From Oncomelania hupensis (taxonomy: Eukaryota > Mollusca > Gastropoda > Littorinimorpha > Pomatiopsidae): a stretch of 64,000 bases of DNA. This document shows, one piece after another, positions 1 to 11,746 of the stretch. The notes under the pieces were generated by a model. That model was not told where the DNA came from, ran no database searches, and worked only from the letters and a program-made list of their open reading frames with translations. How positions within the stretch are numbered: the stretch's first letter is position 1; every line of letters starts with the position of its first letter. Where the stretch lies: NCBI GenBank assembly GCA_036898135.1, contig CM072522.1, positions 9,377,186 to 9,441,185 on the forward strand, given 5' to 3'. The position numbers and the translations under genes are program-made.

Positions 1-374
1 ATAAGAACATATGCAGGGCAAAGATATAATTGCTGCAATTTCTTATGCTAGGCCTCATTCAGTTCACTGTAGACTATTAAGCAAGCTTAGTCGGCGACCC
101 TATTCCTCAAGACACCGCAGCAAAAGGTCGCTTATTATAGGTTGCTGTGGTGTTTGCTGTTGTGCTATAATGTTGTGTGCTATTGTACTTGCAAAACCAG
201 GTTAGACTATCCCCACTTTTCATTATTTTGTTTTTTTTATCCTCCTTCCGTTTAATGTACCTTTGAGTGCTAATTGTCGTTTTGTTGTTTTCCTCTCAGT
301 CATAATATTATATTGATAGGTTGATGCAGTTTCGTACTGGTTTAGTGGTTTAGACACTATTCATGCATGTTTAC
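1..374. other. Left edge, no supported feature
   Basis: AT-rich sequence downstream (in gene sense) of the exon at 375-542. I see no further exon with good splice sites on the minus strand, and the 64-codon plus-strand frame here has no recognisable motif. It is probably intron of the glycosyltransferase-like gene. Confidence 0.4.
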
Positions 375-542
375 CTAGGTCCTTTGGCCCAAGCAGGCAG
401 GAGGTGCTTGTATCTTGGATTGTCTTTGAGAGACATCCAGTAGCTGCCATCGTTGGTCAGGTGATAGATAACTTCCTGCGGATACTCTGCGTTGAAGTCT
501 ATCTCCCTCAATCTCTTTTCCAAATTTAGCTTACGACTTTTA
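375..542 (-). CDS. Internal exon of a glycosyltransferase-like type II membrane protein
   Basis: This 168-base exon is bounded by a textbook acceptor (a T-run followed by ACAG at 543-550) and a donor (AG before GTAAAC, 369-376). Its frame gives a hydrophilic segment of about 56 residues with the stretches DFNAEYPQEVIYHLTND and YWMSLKDNPRYKHLLP. It starts with one base of a split codon, and exon 13938-14637 ends with two bases of one, so the two join in frame and both lie on the minus strand. It also ends in phase 2, so at least one more exon must lie beyond the left edge. The residue pattern looks like the luminal continuation of the PNAVNW-containing domain in the upstream exon. The catalytic function is inferred from a general resemblance to invertebrate fucosyltransferase-like proteins and is not proven. 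The longer open frame reaching 601 is intronic poly-T translation. Confidence 0.6.
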
Positions 543-741
543 CTGTAAAAAAAAAACAAAACAAAATAAAACCAACAAAAACAACCAACAACAACAAACA
601 AAATGAATAAAGTAATACATAAATGTTAATTAATGAATTATAATAATTATAATAAATAAAGAAATGAAGAAGAAGACTTCACTAGTTGTTTTTTTTTAAA
701 TACTTTTTTTTTTATTTTGACAAAAGGGTATTTGTAGTTCT

Positions 742-915
742 AGTAACCCGACACCGAAGCGTATAGGCGACTACTGGTCACATTATTCTGAAACCAGCGA
801 ACCAGTTGATGGTAAGGGGAAAATAATAGGGTCAAACGTTGGCCAAATCCTGGATTCGAACCAGGTACCCTTTGGTTACTAGTAAGTCGCTCTACCAACT
901 GAGCTACCCGTCCCC
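742..915 (-). repeat. tRNA-derived SINE, family T, copy 1
   Basis: Read on the minus strand, the head carries a tRNA A box (GGTAGCTCAGTTGGTAGAGC) and a B box (GGTTCGAATCC). An anticodon-like loop CTAGTAA would read as Thr (AGT), but the anticodon stem is poorly paired, so this is a SINE and not a working tRNA. The body (CGACTACTGG..CCAGTTG..GGGGAAAATAATA) recurs at 54354-54533 and 54646-54812. Confidence 0.75.
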
Positions 916-1079
916 ACTTTTTTTGGACACTGCATTGTCCATTTTACTCGGCATATTCTGTGCTGCCTCCCCTGGGAAGGCGTAGTTGCAGCCTGTGATG
1001 CTCCCAAACCCAACCTACCAAATATTAGATGTGTTTTTGAAATTTTGCTGGGGGAACAAACCGGGGTAAGCTTGCCCGG

Positions 1080-1118
1080 AGAACCCCCTCTCCCCTCCCC
1101 CCCCCCCCCCCCCCCCCC
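1080..1118. repeat. C-rich homopolymer tract
   Basis: A CT-rich stretch followed by a run of about 20 C bases. The glycine-rich frames across it are artefacts. Confidence 0.8.
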
Positions 1119-1164
1119 AGAGACATTGCCCGAGTAGAAAGTAAATAATATTCGGAGAAACATA

Positions 1165-1265
1165 ACGTTCTCTTGGTGGTATCGATCCCATACCTACCAG
1201 GCGCCATTGATTTCCGGCCTGTGCACAAGGCAAGTTAGTCCCGCCTTAGACCACTCGGCTACAAC
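1165..1265 (-). repeat. tRNA Leu/Ser-like SINE head
   Basis: On the minus strand an A box (GTAGCCGAGTGGTCTAAGGCG) and a B box (GGGATCGATACC) are about 60 bases apart, as in a tRNA with a long variable arm, but the rest does not fold as a proper cloverleaf. It is a tRNA-derived SINE head followed in the opposite direction by a GAA microsatellite. The peptide read through its A box is a usual sign of such SINEs. Confidence 0.6.
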
Positions 1266-1273
1266 GCTCGCTC

Positions 1274-1276
1274 GAA

Positions 1277-1311
<35 letters not shown>

Positions 1312-1412
1312 AGAAGAAGAAGAAGAAGAAGAAGAAGAAGAAGAAGAAGAAGAAGAAGAAGAAGAAAGTAGATGATGATGATGAAGAAGAAGAAGACGAT
1401 GACGATGGTGAT
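1274..1412. repeat. (GAA)n/(GAT)n microsatellite
   Basis: Roughly 30 GAA units, then mixed GAT/GAA/GAC triplets. The poly-Ser and poly-Leu frames on the minus strand are shadows of this tract. Confidence 0.9.
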
Positions 1413-2492
1413 GATGTAAACAAATTGTTCTTTTATGGCGCACGTAATCAGCTCCAAGAACTGCCTAAGGCGCTGGTCGTGATCGAGATCGAACACATTA
1501 AGCTGGCCGAGATGCCAACTTGCTGCATGCAACATGCGCACTGGCACACGCCCCGGACCATTGCGTCTTCCATATTGACCATAACATAGGGTTTATCCGA
1601 GCCTGTCCGCCATTTGGACACAATGACCGGGTATTGTAAACCTTCTGCTACTGCGGCTACTTTAGAGAAGTGGGGGTGGGGGGGGGGGGGAATGTATGTA
1701 TTTACCAATGTTGTACTAGTTCTTTTATACTACTAATTTAGTGAAATTTTTCTGTTGTAGTTGAGTCTAGTCCTTTTAATGTTGTGATTCATGTCTTTTC
1801 ATTGTATTTTACTGTTTTTAAGAAATGTTTACAATCTTATGTTGTTTAATAGGTGTGTAATGTTTTTAGTTGTATTGCTTTTGTTAAATGAGTAAATAAT
1901 GAATGTTTTTATTGTGGACATGTACTTTGGCCAGGCGCTCGTGTGTCTGTGTTGTGTACTGTTAATTAATGTACATACTTCTGGTTTGGGAGTTTTTAAT
2001 AGGCATGTTTTTGTTTAACATATTTTATTTTGTTTTAATATTATTGCTTTTTTTAGTGCATTGTAAAGCGTGGCGAGCCCATGCTTGTTGGGGTACCACG
2101 CTATATAAGTCTACCGTATTATTATCAAGTATCCCCTATACGCTTAATGTGTCCGGGGACGTAAATTTTACTCCCCCCCCCCAAAAAAAAAAATCAAGTG
2201 GAGGTAGCGATGCCCTATTTTCCAATTACTCTGATGTTCCTGTATGTTTTTACAGCTCTTTTGTTCCACGGGCTCTATCATTTATTTTCACACACTTCCC
2301 ATTGAACCAAAGAGTTGTGTGAATAATTCCAGAGAGGACTGGTGCCAACTTCAAAAGTTGGGAATATAGAGCTTTGTTAACATAGAACAGCCCCCTAAGA
2401 AGGAGGATATAATATGTATAGAACCATAAGGAGTATGGTCAACTAAGGCTTGAGAGACCAGTTCTTGCAAATTTGGCATCAGTATTTATTCG
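1413..2492. other. No gene; AT-rich intronic sequence
   Basis: No coding signal, tRNA or complete element is seen. A short motif at 2130-2190 (CCCTATACGC, then GTCCGGGGAC and a C-run) recurs in degenerate form near 55100 and 55800, so a decayed repeat is present. On the inferred gene model this lies inside the large glycosyltransferase-like intron. Confidence 0.4.
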
Positions 2493-4262
2493 ATCCTATC
2501 CTATCCTATCCTGTCCCGTAACCCGGAGGTCGTAAGGGAACCACAGATGATCGTTTAACCAGCTTACTCCATTTTTCTCTGTCCTCAGCAGCCCTGATGG
2601 CTTCGCTCAGTGTCAAACCAGTCCATTCTCGAATGTTGTCCTCCCACCTCTTTTTCGGTCTCCCTCTTCTTCTACCTCCTTGCACTGTGCCTTGCAGAAT
2701 GGTCTTTGCAAGGCCTGATGATCTGGTAACATGTCCATACCATCGGAGTTTCCGTTTCTTCACCACTGTGAGCAGGTCATTGTGTTGTTCAATGACTTGT
2801 GAGATGGTCTGTCGGACGTCGTCGTTGGTGATGTGTTGGGTATAGGAAATGCCCAGAAGTCTTCTGTAGCACCTCATCTCCGTGCTTTGTATTCTTCGTT
2901 GGAGATCTGCTGTGAGGGTCCATGCTTCGCAAGCATATAGGAAGATGGAGATGACAAGGGAGCGCAGCAGTCTTACTTTGGAATGTAGACTGATGGTCCT
3001 GTCTTTCCAAATGGGCTTCAACCTTGTCAGGGCAGCAGTTGTTTGTGCGATCCTGGAGAGGACGTTTTGTCGGGACCCATTGCCTGATTCAATGGCTCCT
3101 AAATATTTGAAGCTATGCACTGTGTTGAGGGATTGGCCTTTGACTTTGATGTCCGTGTTGATGCCATTGGTGTTGTTGGTCATCATTTTGGTCGTCTCTG
3201 CACTTATTTCCATTCCATAAGCTCTGGAGGTGGTGTCAAGCCTCTGTACCAGCTGTTCAAGTTCTTGTTCCTCTCCAGCCAATCCATCAATGTCATCCGC
3301 AAAACGAAGATTGGAGATTGCTCTACCTTCAATGCTGACGACTGTGCCTTCATGATCTGCAAGAGCATCTGACATGATGCGCTCTAGGAAGATGTTGAAG
3401 AGTGTTGGAGAGAGTAGGCATCCTTGACGCACACCGATTGTTGTTCTGAACCAGTTCCAGATGGCGCTGTTGTGGAGGACTGCACTGGTAGCCTTGTTAT
3501 ACAGACTTTTGATGACTTCAATAATTTTAGGGCTGATGTTGTACACTTTCATTGTTGCCCATAGAGCTGCATGGTCGGTCAAACGCCTTCTTGAAGTCTA
3601 CGAACACATGATATAGATGTTGTTGGTGCTGTAGGTATTTCTCACAGTTTATTCTGACGTTAAAAATCTGTTCAGTGGTACTTCGCCCTGCCCTGGATCC
3701 TGCTTGTTCTTCAGCTATGATTTGTTCAGCTTGGGGTTTCAACCTGTTGAGTATTATTTTCAGGAGGACCTTGCTGGGATGGCTGATGAGGCTGATGGTG
3801 CGGTAATTTTCACACTCCTGAAGGTTACCTTTTTTGGGAAGAGTGATGACAAGCGACTGGATCCATGGTATAGGCCACTCCCCACTCTGCCAGATCTTGT
3901 TACAGATAATGGTGAGGGCATCAATCATCGCTTCTCCTCCTGCTTGTAGCAGTTCCGCGGGTATGTTGTCCACTCCCGCTGACTTCCCTTTCTTTAGCGA
4001 TTGCACTGCTGCCTCAACTTCTTCCCGGAGAATTGGGAGGATTTCTTCTTCTTCTCTATTCTCGGGACATGCTAGAACTGATGGGTCTCCATTTGGTGTA
4101 TGGTTGTAAAGGTCAGAGCAGTGCTCTGTCCATCTGTCCAAGACTTCTTGTTCTTCTGTAAGGCATGACTTGCTTTGGATCGTGGAGACTTTGGGCCGTT
4201 TGACACTACAACTATGACGATGTTGTTTCTCGTGCGGATCTTGCTAAATTGTCCATCATTAT
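2493..4262 (-). pseudogene. LINE A copy 1 (RTE-like), internally deleted
   Basis: Minus-strand non-LTR retrotransposon. The 3' end is a short TATCC-repeat tail (GATAG in element sense) at 2493-2513. The reverse transcriptase occupies two frames, 4141-3527 (GKSAGVDNIPAELL, then NYRTISLI, ending VDFKKAFDR) and 3582-2506 (catalytic LRFADDIDG, then the basic C-terminal GRRRGRPKKRWEDN). A small deletion near 3575 breaks the frame between them. Upstream, at about 4203, the linker joins directly to the start of the endonuclease (FSKIRTRNNIVI), so almost the whole AP-endonuclease domain is gone. It is a dead copy. The clade assignment (RTE-like) comes from the domain order and tail and is an inference. 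Confidence 0.85.
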
Positions 4263-4689
4263 TCATCATTATTCGATCCTAATACTTGTATTACGTATAG
4301 AACTTTTAAGAATACCTTCTGGTTCGAGGATTATTTACTTTTCTTGTCACCTTTTGTCACGGACAGGGTTTAGAGTATTTTGGTCCGATGACTTTATGTA
4401 TTGTAGTCTCTTCCTGTGAGAAGATATGGGCTATACTATTTTTTATTGATAGCTAAATTCTGATTGGTTGAGCTGGTTACATGACAGTTCACCAATGTAC
4501 ATTCAAAAATATATTCATTCTTTTCTTGACTGTACTAAGGAGTGTTTGCTCTGAACTTCTCGCAGCTCTGTCTGCAGGTATATATTGTTTACTAGTGGTT
4601 TTTGTACCCTGGCAAGCCAGGGTACACAGGTTGCTGTTTACAATGTAGACAGAGAGACAACTGTTGTCTGCGAGTTTCATTTGGACGAT
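4263..4689. other. No supported feature
   Basis: Between LINE A copy 1 and the C-rich minisatellite I see no coding frame, tRNA or terminal repeat. Confidence 0.4.
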
Positions 4690-4868
4690 GATACCTCCCC
4701 ATATCCCCCTTGATACCTCACCATACCCTTCCCCCCTGATATCTCCCCCCCATGATGCCTCACCATACCCCCTTGATACCTCCCCGAACCCACTTGATAC
4801 CTCCCCATACCCCCTTGATACCTTCCGTACCCCCCTTGTAACCTACCTGTACCCTCCTTGATACTTCC
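4690..4868. repeat. C-rich degenerate minisatellite
   Basis: About nine imperfect copies of a unit near CCCCTTGATACCTCCCCATA, roughly 20 bases each. Degenerate versions of the same motif continue into repeat Y up to about 5018. Confidence 0.7.
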
Positions 4869-5023
4869 CTGTTGATCGTTTCGCAGGAATGGATGAAAGG
4901 AATCGACCATCACCATACCCCCTTATATATACCCGTATCCCCGTTATGCCTACCCATGCCCCTTTAAACCTACCCGTAGCCCCCTTTTACCTACACGTAC
5001 CACCCCATCCCGATCATTGGAAA

Positions 5024-5100
<77 letters not shown>

Positions 5101-5108
5101 ATAATAAT
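5024..5108. repeat. (CTA)n microsatellite
   Basis: About 25 CTA units inside repeat Y. The poly-Tyr frame across it is not a gene. Confidence 0.9.
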
Positions 5109-5188
5109 ATTGAATATAGAATAATACAAATAGAAATCAGAAAAAACACCAAGGTTTTAAAATAAAATTTGATTTAAGATATTATAAT

Positions 5189-5189
<1 letters not shown>

Positions 5190-5227
<38 letters not shown>

Positions 5228-5231
5228 TATA

Positions 5232-5277
<46 letters not shown>

Positions 5278-5284
5278 GTTTATA

Positions 5285-5363
<79 letters not shown>
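5190..5363. repeat. (TAA)n-(TTA)n-(TAA)n palindromic microsatellite
   Basis: TAA repeats run into TTA repeats and then back into TAA repeats, so the block can pair with itself. The same three-part arrangement recurs, longer, in repeat Y copy 2 at 36834-37095, so it was part of the element. Confidence 0.85.
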
Positions 5364-5368
<5 letters not shown>

Positions 5369-5430
5369 GTTAAAAGTAAAAAGCCTAAATTAAAAAGAAA
5401 AAAAATAACATCAAAAACAATATGGCCCGC

Positions 5431-5503
5431 GGGAGATTTGAACTTGGGTCACCTGCACGGTAGGCGAATGTCTTACTAAGTGAGCTACCAAGGCTTCGTA
5501 TAA
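5431..5503 (-). repeat. tRNA-like segment of repeat Y
   Basis: On the minus strand, GGTAGCTCACTTAGTAAGAC resembles an A box and AGTTCAAATCTC a B box, at tRNA spacing. The anticodon loop lacks the usual U33 and the acceptor ends do not pair, so it is a tRNA relic. It recurs at 37170-37243. Confidence 0.6.
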
Positions 5504-5927
5504 AGACCATCAATTGTTTGGTCTATATGGGAAAACATGCTGAAACCTCGATTCGATTTTTAATTAATCAAATTTAATTAGTTAAACACAAAATTTTGTA
5601 AGATTGGTGACATGAGTGCAAAAGTGTTTTGAATGGAAATAAAACAAAATTTGCGGTATTACGGAACGGCACGTTCTTGACACGGGTTGAATCGAAACAG
5701 CGTGCGTAATGAGGCTATTGCAGTTTGTGGACATTTTGTTTATTTATTTATCTCAGAAACGGTTAAACGTTCGGTAAGGAAATGTCGGCTTTAACGATTT
5801 CGCAGGTTTTGAGCGCACAGCAGGCCGATCCGCAGCGCCCAGCACCTGCCCAGATCAGCGTCCATACGGCAAACTTTACAGTAGAGGCGAAGAAGGACTT
5901 CCGGCTAAGCAATTTATATATATAGAT

Positions 5928-8900
5928 TGTTGTAATATGCATGTAATAGTTTCTTAGAATTTCTTATATGTAATGTGTACGGACCAAATAGAGATGATCC
6001 AGACTTTTATGTGACATTATGTAGTAAGATTAAACAAATTGCGCCAGATAATATTATTATGGGAGGAGATTGGAATTTAGTTTTAAACTTTGAACTTGAC
6101 TGTGATAACTATAAACATCATAACAATATCAAAGCCCAGGAACAGGTAGAACAAATGATGATTAATCTAGACTTGACTGATACATGGCGAGACTTAAACC
6201 CGGAATTAAGAAGATATACATGGCGAAGAAATTGCCCCATTCAGCAAAGTAGACTTGACTTTTTCTTGGTATCTGATTTGATGTCAGCTGATGTTTATGA
6301 CGCCGACGTTCTGCCTGGCTACAGAACGGATCACTCGCTTATTTTATTGTCTTTAGGAAAAGTTAAAGAAGGAAAACGATTGTCATTATGGAAATTTAAC
6401 GCTTCGTTGTTAAAAGATAAGGAATATTTAGATGACATTAATTCAGTTATAGAAGAAGTAAAGAAAGAATACGCTGCATGTCCATATAATCAGGATACTA
6501 TTAGTCAAATAAGTAATAATGAAATACAGTTTGTAATTAATGACCAACTCTTTCTTGACACACTGTTAATGAAAATTAGAGACAGAACAATTTTCTATGC
6601 TACCAAGAAGAGAAAGAAAAGTAAGGAAACTGAACAACTACTAGAGAAAAAAATTACTCTATTAGAACAAAAGTTAAAATTAGACGAGTCAGAAAGAGAG
6701 GAATTGCAGAAAGCTAATATTGAACTGATTTCTTTAAGGGAACGGAAGATGGAGGGTGTTTTGCTCCGTTCTCGGGCCAGGTGGATTGTTGACGGGGAAA
6801 AGGTTACTAAATATTTCTGTGCGCTAGAGAAACGTAATTATACTAATAAACAAATCCTTAAGTTGCATAAACAAAATGGTACAATTACTACAGATCCCGG
6901 GGAAATATTAGTTGAAGTTAATGGTTTTTATGAAAGGTTGTATGATTATATGGTAGTAGAACCCTGTGAAATAGGCGACCTTATTGACAGTATTCCCAGG
7001 CTGACTGAGTTGGAGGCAAATTCACTTGAGGGTCTTATCACTTTAGAAGAGGCATCTTTGGTTTTAAAAAATACAAAAAATGGGAAAAGCCCAGGTAGTG
7101 ATGGTTTTTCTGTAGAGTTCTTTAAAGTTTTTTGGACCAGGGTAGGTGATTTTGTTGTACGCTCTTTAAATGAAGGTTTCTTAAAAGGGGAATTATCATC
7201 TACGCAAAAGGAGGGGGTAATTGTTTGTATTCCAAAGGGTGATAAACCCAGAGAGTATATTAAGAACTGGCGACCTATCTCTCTTCTAAATTTAGTTTAT
7301 AAGATAGGATCAGGGTGTATCGCAAATAGACTTAAGAATGTACTACCTTCTCTGATACATGAAGACCAAACAGGATTTATTCGTAATAGATATCTAGGAG
7401 ATAATGTTAGATTAATTTATGATTTAATTGACTACTTGAATGTGAACGATCAACCGGGGTTGTTACTATGTTTAGATTTTGAGAAGGCCTTTGACTCGGT
7501 CAGCTGGGATTTCATGTTTAAGGTGTTGGGGGCGTTTGGCTGTGGCACTGACTTTTGTCGATCTATCCATACTTTCTACAATGGAATTAAATCATCGGTC
7601 CTTGTGAATGGTACACTTGGGTCCTGGTTCCATGTGCAGAGGGGGTGTAGACAAGGGGACCCGATCTCCCCCTATCTATTTGTCATGTGTGTGGAAATTT
7701 TAGGTATAATGATAAGAGAAAATCATCATATGAAAGGTATAAAGGTTAATGAAATAGAAAATAAAGTAGTTCAATATGCTGATGACACAGAGTTAATGAT
7801 GGAAGGGGATAGAAATTCTTTTGAAGAAGCAATTAATACTATTCAAATTTTTGGTAAAAAATCTGGTCTTATCTTGAACACTGATAAAAGCAGTGCTATT
7901 TGGTTAGGTAGTATGCACAATTCGGAAATACGCTATATGCCCCACCTGCACATGGAGTGGAACCCTAAAAGATTCAAAATACTGGCTATATGGTTCACAC
8001 TTGACCTTAAGAAATGTGTAGAGATTAATTTTCGAGAAAAGTTTTTAGAAATTAAGAATATGTTTAAAGTTTGGTTAAAACGTCAGATTACGCCTTTGGG
8101 ACGTGTGGCTGTTTTAAAGTCACTTATTTTGTCGAAACTTGTTCATCTTTGGTTGCTGTTGCCAAATCCACCAGATGATATTGTAAATGAATTACAAAAA
8201 TGTATTTATTGCTTTGTTTGGGGAAGAAAAAATGATAAAATAAGTAGAAAAGTTTCTGTAAAACGTATTGATTATGGGGGAGTTGGAATTCCAGATGTGA
8301 GGAGGTTTATGAGCGCTCTTAAGGTAACATGGCTAAGGAAATTACAATTGAGTAATCATAAATGGACAAACATTGTTAAAAAAAACATCAAATAAATTTG
8401 AACTCCTTGACAAACTGGGTACTATAATAGATATGGATAGAAAGGTAAATCAGTACTGGTTAGATGTAGCGAAAGCGTATAAAGAGTTAGGAACAAATAT
8501 AAAAATTATGATAAATGAAGAACTTAGAGGTGAACCTATCTTTTGTAATATTAATATTTTGATTGGAGGAAAGACTTTTTTTTTCCAAATTGGATAGAGA
8601 AAGGGGTTTACAATATTGGTCATTTCTTAAAGGAGAATGGGTTGTTTCTAGATCTGCAAACATTTAGTGAGAAGTATAGAATTGCGGTAAATTTTCTCAC
8701 TTACTCTGGGTGTGTAAACGCTATTAAAAAATACATACGTACAACAGATATCGATGTGGCCGGTGAGCATTTGCAAAGGTATGAACATAGCAAACTACTC
8801 AGATTTGTTTTGTCAGTGCCCAAAGGGGCAGGAACGTTCTATGATATTTTGGTACAAAATGAACATGAGCCAAATTGTTGCAAAAGTTGGGAGCAACGAG

Positions 8901-9770
8901 TAAATATACGGATGTCATTGAAAAAAATATTTAAAAGGATAAAGCAAATAAAAGACACTAAACTTAAATGGTTTCAAATCAGGGTAGTCCATAGAATATT
9001 AGGTACAAATACAATTTTACATAGTATGGGATTAGAAAATAGTAATAACTGTACCTTTTGTGGGATGGCAAAAGAAAATATCCAGCATCTTCTTTGGTCA
9101 TGCAATTTGGTTCAACAATTTTGGAATAGTTTCCAAAATGCATTAGTTAACAAATGCTCACATGTCACATCACTTAGGTTCAATGAACATTTAGTTATTT
9201 TTGGTTGCGACAAGGCGACAGTAACTGATGATGTAATGGATTTGATGATTTTGTTAGCAAAAACGTACATTTACAGATGTAAAATGAATAAAGAATTGCC
9301 TGTTTATGAAGTTTTTTTATTCACTCTGAGAAACAGATATGAAACGGAAAGGTACATTGCTAACACACAGATGAGTCTACATGTTTTCCGTACAATGTGG
9401 CAGTTGTACTTGCCTCTTTTTGATAATCTGTAATAATATTTTTGTAGACTTTTTCTTATCCTGTGTACATGTACTCATGTATATTTTTGTTTAGGCTTTG
9501 CTTGTGGATATTCATGTACATGTAATATAAAAGCCCTGTGCATCTTCTCTCTCACTTCCTCTCTCTTCTTTTTTTCTTTTTCTTTCTTATAAATATTTAT
9601 TTTAGTATTCTTCTAAAGTACATCTCTTATATGTCTATCTATATTAAAAAAAACACCAACCGTATATATGCTTGTATGATAACATAAGTATGAATATTTA
9701 TGAAAAATTTTGGTTGCTATACATGCATGTATGTGGTGAATAAAAATTTCTTTAAAAGAAAAAAAAATTA
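5928..9770 (+). mobile_element. LINE B, 5'-truncated L1/Tx1-like retrotransposon
   Basis: It starts abruptly within the endonuclease domain, exactly at the end of repeat Y copy 1, and ends with an A-rich tail (AATAAAAATTTC and A-runs at 9738-9770). One long ORF2 spans it. The only copy in the window, it carries no second-ORF remnant, as expected of a 5'-truncated insertion. The body is AT-rich compared with LINE A. Confidence 0.85.
5975..9433 (+). pseudogene. LINE B ORF2: endonuclease, reverse transcriptase, zinc-binding C-terminus
   Basis: ORF2 makes the element's cDNA at a nicked chromosomal site. Visible in order are the endonuclease C-terminal half (GGDWNLV; SRLDFFLVSD; TDHSLI), a reverse transcriptase with NWRPISLLN, DFEKAFDSV, RQGDPISP and the catalytic QYADDTELM (about 7770-7795), and a zinc-binding end (CTFCGMAKENIQHLLWSC, about 9053-9105). 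Three frames are used: 5975-8395, then 8373-8597, then about 8590-9433. The changes fall at a run of 8 A (about 8380) and a run of 9 T (about 8577). No internal stop is seen apart from these. The copy lacks the N-terminal endonuclease, so it is non-autonomous even if the two shifts are sequencing errors. The first Met is arbitrary; the frame is open slightly further upstream. Confidence 0.85.
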
Positions 9771-10189
9771 TTATATTCTACTTGTTATGTAATAAAATTA
9801 ATAATAAATAATTTTGATATTAGGGTGAAAGATGGAATAGGGAAGTGATGAAGATGGTGGGTCATTGTATATTTGGATTAGATTGAAGTCGGATTATTAT
9901 TTGATTCGAAGTTGAAACTTCAAATTGCAGTGTATAGCATTATATTTATTTATATGAATGAAATTAATTGGCGTCAAGGCGTAATAATCATCTCTTATAA
10001 TTAGCTTTACAATTTGCTTATGTGTGAACTGTATTCGACATAGATGAGATTTGAATTATATTGCTGGTCTGGTCCCGTCACAGAGAAGAGAGAGGTATAC
10101 ATAGTAGTCCAAAGAAAAGTCTATGTATCAAGAGAACTTAGTGTGGTAAACTCCTTTGTTTACAGATGTTTCCGGCTGGGGCCTCGAGG
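9771..10189. other. No gene; AT-rich spacer
   Basis: AT-rich sequence with no supported feature. Confidence 0.4.
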
Positions 10190-10443
10190 CGGAAGAAGAA
10201 AGAAAAGGAAGAAGAAGAAGAAGGAAGAATCAAGAAGAAGAATCAAGAAGAAGACGAAGAATCAATCAGAAGAAGAAGAAGAAGAGGAAGAAAGAAAAAA
10301 GAAGAAGGTGGAAGAAGAAAAAAGAGGAAGAAGAAAGGACAGGAAGAAGAAAGAAGAAGAAAAAGAGGAAGAAGAAGAAGAAGAAGAAGAAGAAGAAGAA
10401 GAAGAAGAAGAAGAGAAGAAGAAAGGAGAGGAAGAAGAAAGAA

Positions 10444-10477
<34 letters not shown>

Positions 10478-10690
10478 GAGAGGAAGCCGTAGCGGCCGCA
10501 ACAAAACGAAGAAGCAACGAGAAGATAAAGGAAGAAGCGAGGCAGCAGCAGCAGCAGCAGCAGCCGAAGAAGAATAAAGACTCAGCAGTGGCAGCAGCAG
10601 CAGCAGCCGAAGAAGAATACAGACGAAGCAGCGGCAGCAGCGGCAGCAGCAGCAGCAACAACAGCGGCAGCCATAGCAGCAGCGGTGGCG
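10190..10690. repeat. Purine-rich GAA/AAG tract followed by CAG-rich tract
   Basis: About 300 bases of almost pure purine triplets (10190-10490) followed by CAG/GCA-rich triplets (10530-10690). Six overlapping frames across it give poly-Lys/Glu/Arg, poly-Ser or poly-Ala proteins. All are low-complexity artefacts. Confidence 0.9.
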
Positions 10691-11089
10691 GCTGCAGCAG
10701 CCGAGGAGGACTAAAGGCGAAGAAGGGAACGGTGAAGAGAGAAGAAAGATTAGGACAGAGAAAAAATAAGGACAATGAGAAAACGAGAAGAACGAAAGAA
10801 AATACATAGTCAGAGACAGAGGATACATGGACAGATAATCGGACATTACCTCAGTGAGACTCTTTACGTTTTAATTCTCTCTGTCGAAGGTGACTGGAAC
10901 GTTATATGTGTATTGTTTGAGTGGTGTGTAATTCACGGATTATCTCTACAAAGTACGTGAGTACAAAACTAATGGTATTTTCCTATTATTGATTCATTTG
11001 TCTATACTTTTGTAAACTTTGTTGATTCTTGTTTATAGTTAATAGAGGGGTGTAACAACACAAGTTATTCTTACGAGTTAGAGAAGTGT
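10691..11089. other. No supported feature
   Basis: Purine-rich decay of the tract before it, then AT-rich sequence. Confidence 0.4.
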
Positions 11090-11746
11090 GAGACGGGAGG
11101 ACACGCAGATAATCCACGCACGCATACACGCAATTCATGATATAACCCCTTCTTCTTTATCGAGAAGAAACTTATTGAAATGTAGGCTCAGCTCTCACAA
11201 ACTACCAATTCAATCACTAAGGTATTTCAATATCCAGAGAGAAGACAGACTGTGTAGGCCTACTATGTGTGATTTGGACGACCAAAGTAATGAACTTCAT
11301 TATCTGTTTAGATGTACAAATCCTGTACTGCCTGTTAACAGACTTTCTTTAGTACCTCAGTGCTTCATGAGTCACCCGAATGCGTGTAAGTTAAACCAGC
11401 TAATGAACTCTATATCCAAACGCAGGTTGTCTGATTTAAGCCGTTTTAAAGGTATCCTTTTTTCACTTTTTTGATAGTGACGCACAGTTCAAATTTGCTT
11501 TTATTTGGAACTCGTATGTTCTTGGTTGAGACCTATGTGTATTCCTTATGGGATTATTTTTCCTCGTGTCTGATACTTTTTTAATATTATCGATTTGTTT
11601 ATTTACGTATTGTTTCTTAGTTTGGTGCTCCTATGTTAATTGTAACAACTTCATATCAATATGTTAATTTGTGTGAGTGCAATATTATTATGCCATTTTT
11701 GTTTTCTACTGTATGCCTTGTGGGTATGGGCACTGAATAGAATAGA
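11090..11746 (+). pseudogene. LINE C copy 1, 3' part
   Basis: The frame 11088-11474 matches the C-terminus of the copy at 30313-30609 (KLPIQSLRYFNIQREDRLC; RRLSDLSRF), including a Cys/His zinc-binding arrangement typical of the end of LINE reverse transcriptases. The 3' untranslated part runs to an AATAG-repeat tail at about 11735-11746, where LINE A copy 2 begins at once. The left limit is uncertain. No reverse transcriptase core is present. Confidence 0.65.

Larger units (their letters stand above)
4905..5927 (-). mobile_element. Repeat Y copy 1 (uninterrupted)
   Basis: It matches 36517-37299 plus 44486-44863 along its length: the C-rich start, a triplet microsatellite block, a tRNA-like segment (5431-5503), and a conserved stretch ending in AAGCAATTTATATATATAGAT. 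It has no protein-coding frame. Read on the minus strand it begins TCTATATATATAAATTGC after an A, which resembles the 5' end of Helitrons, but I found no matching 3' end, so the class is open. The strand given follows that reading. The stretch at 5551-5566 is the empty-site equivalent of the LTR insertion in copy 2. Confidence 0.65.

Noticed and set aside
742..915. Functional tRNA-Thr gene
   Set aside because: A and B boxes are present, but the anticodon stem is unpaired and the same sequence recurs in SINEs at 54354 and 54646.
1015..1547. Glycine-rich and leucine/serine-rich minus-strand frames
   Set aside because: They cross a C-run, a SINE head and a GAA microsatellite.
10044..10846. Six long frames of poly-Lys/Glu/Arg, Ser or Ala
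   Set aside because: All are translations of GAA and CAG triplet tracts; no frame has a non-repetitive domain.
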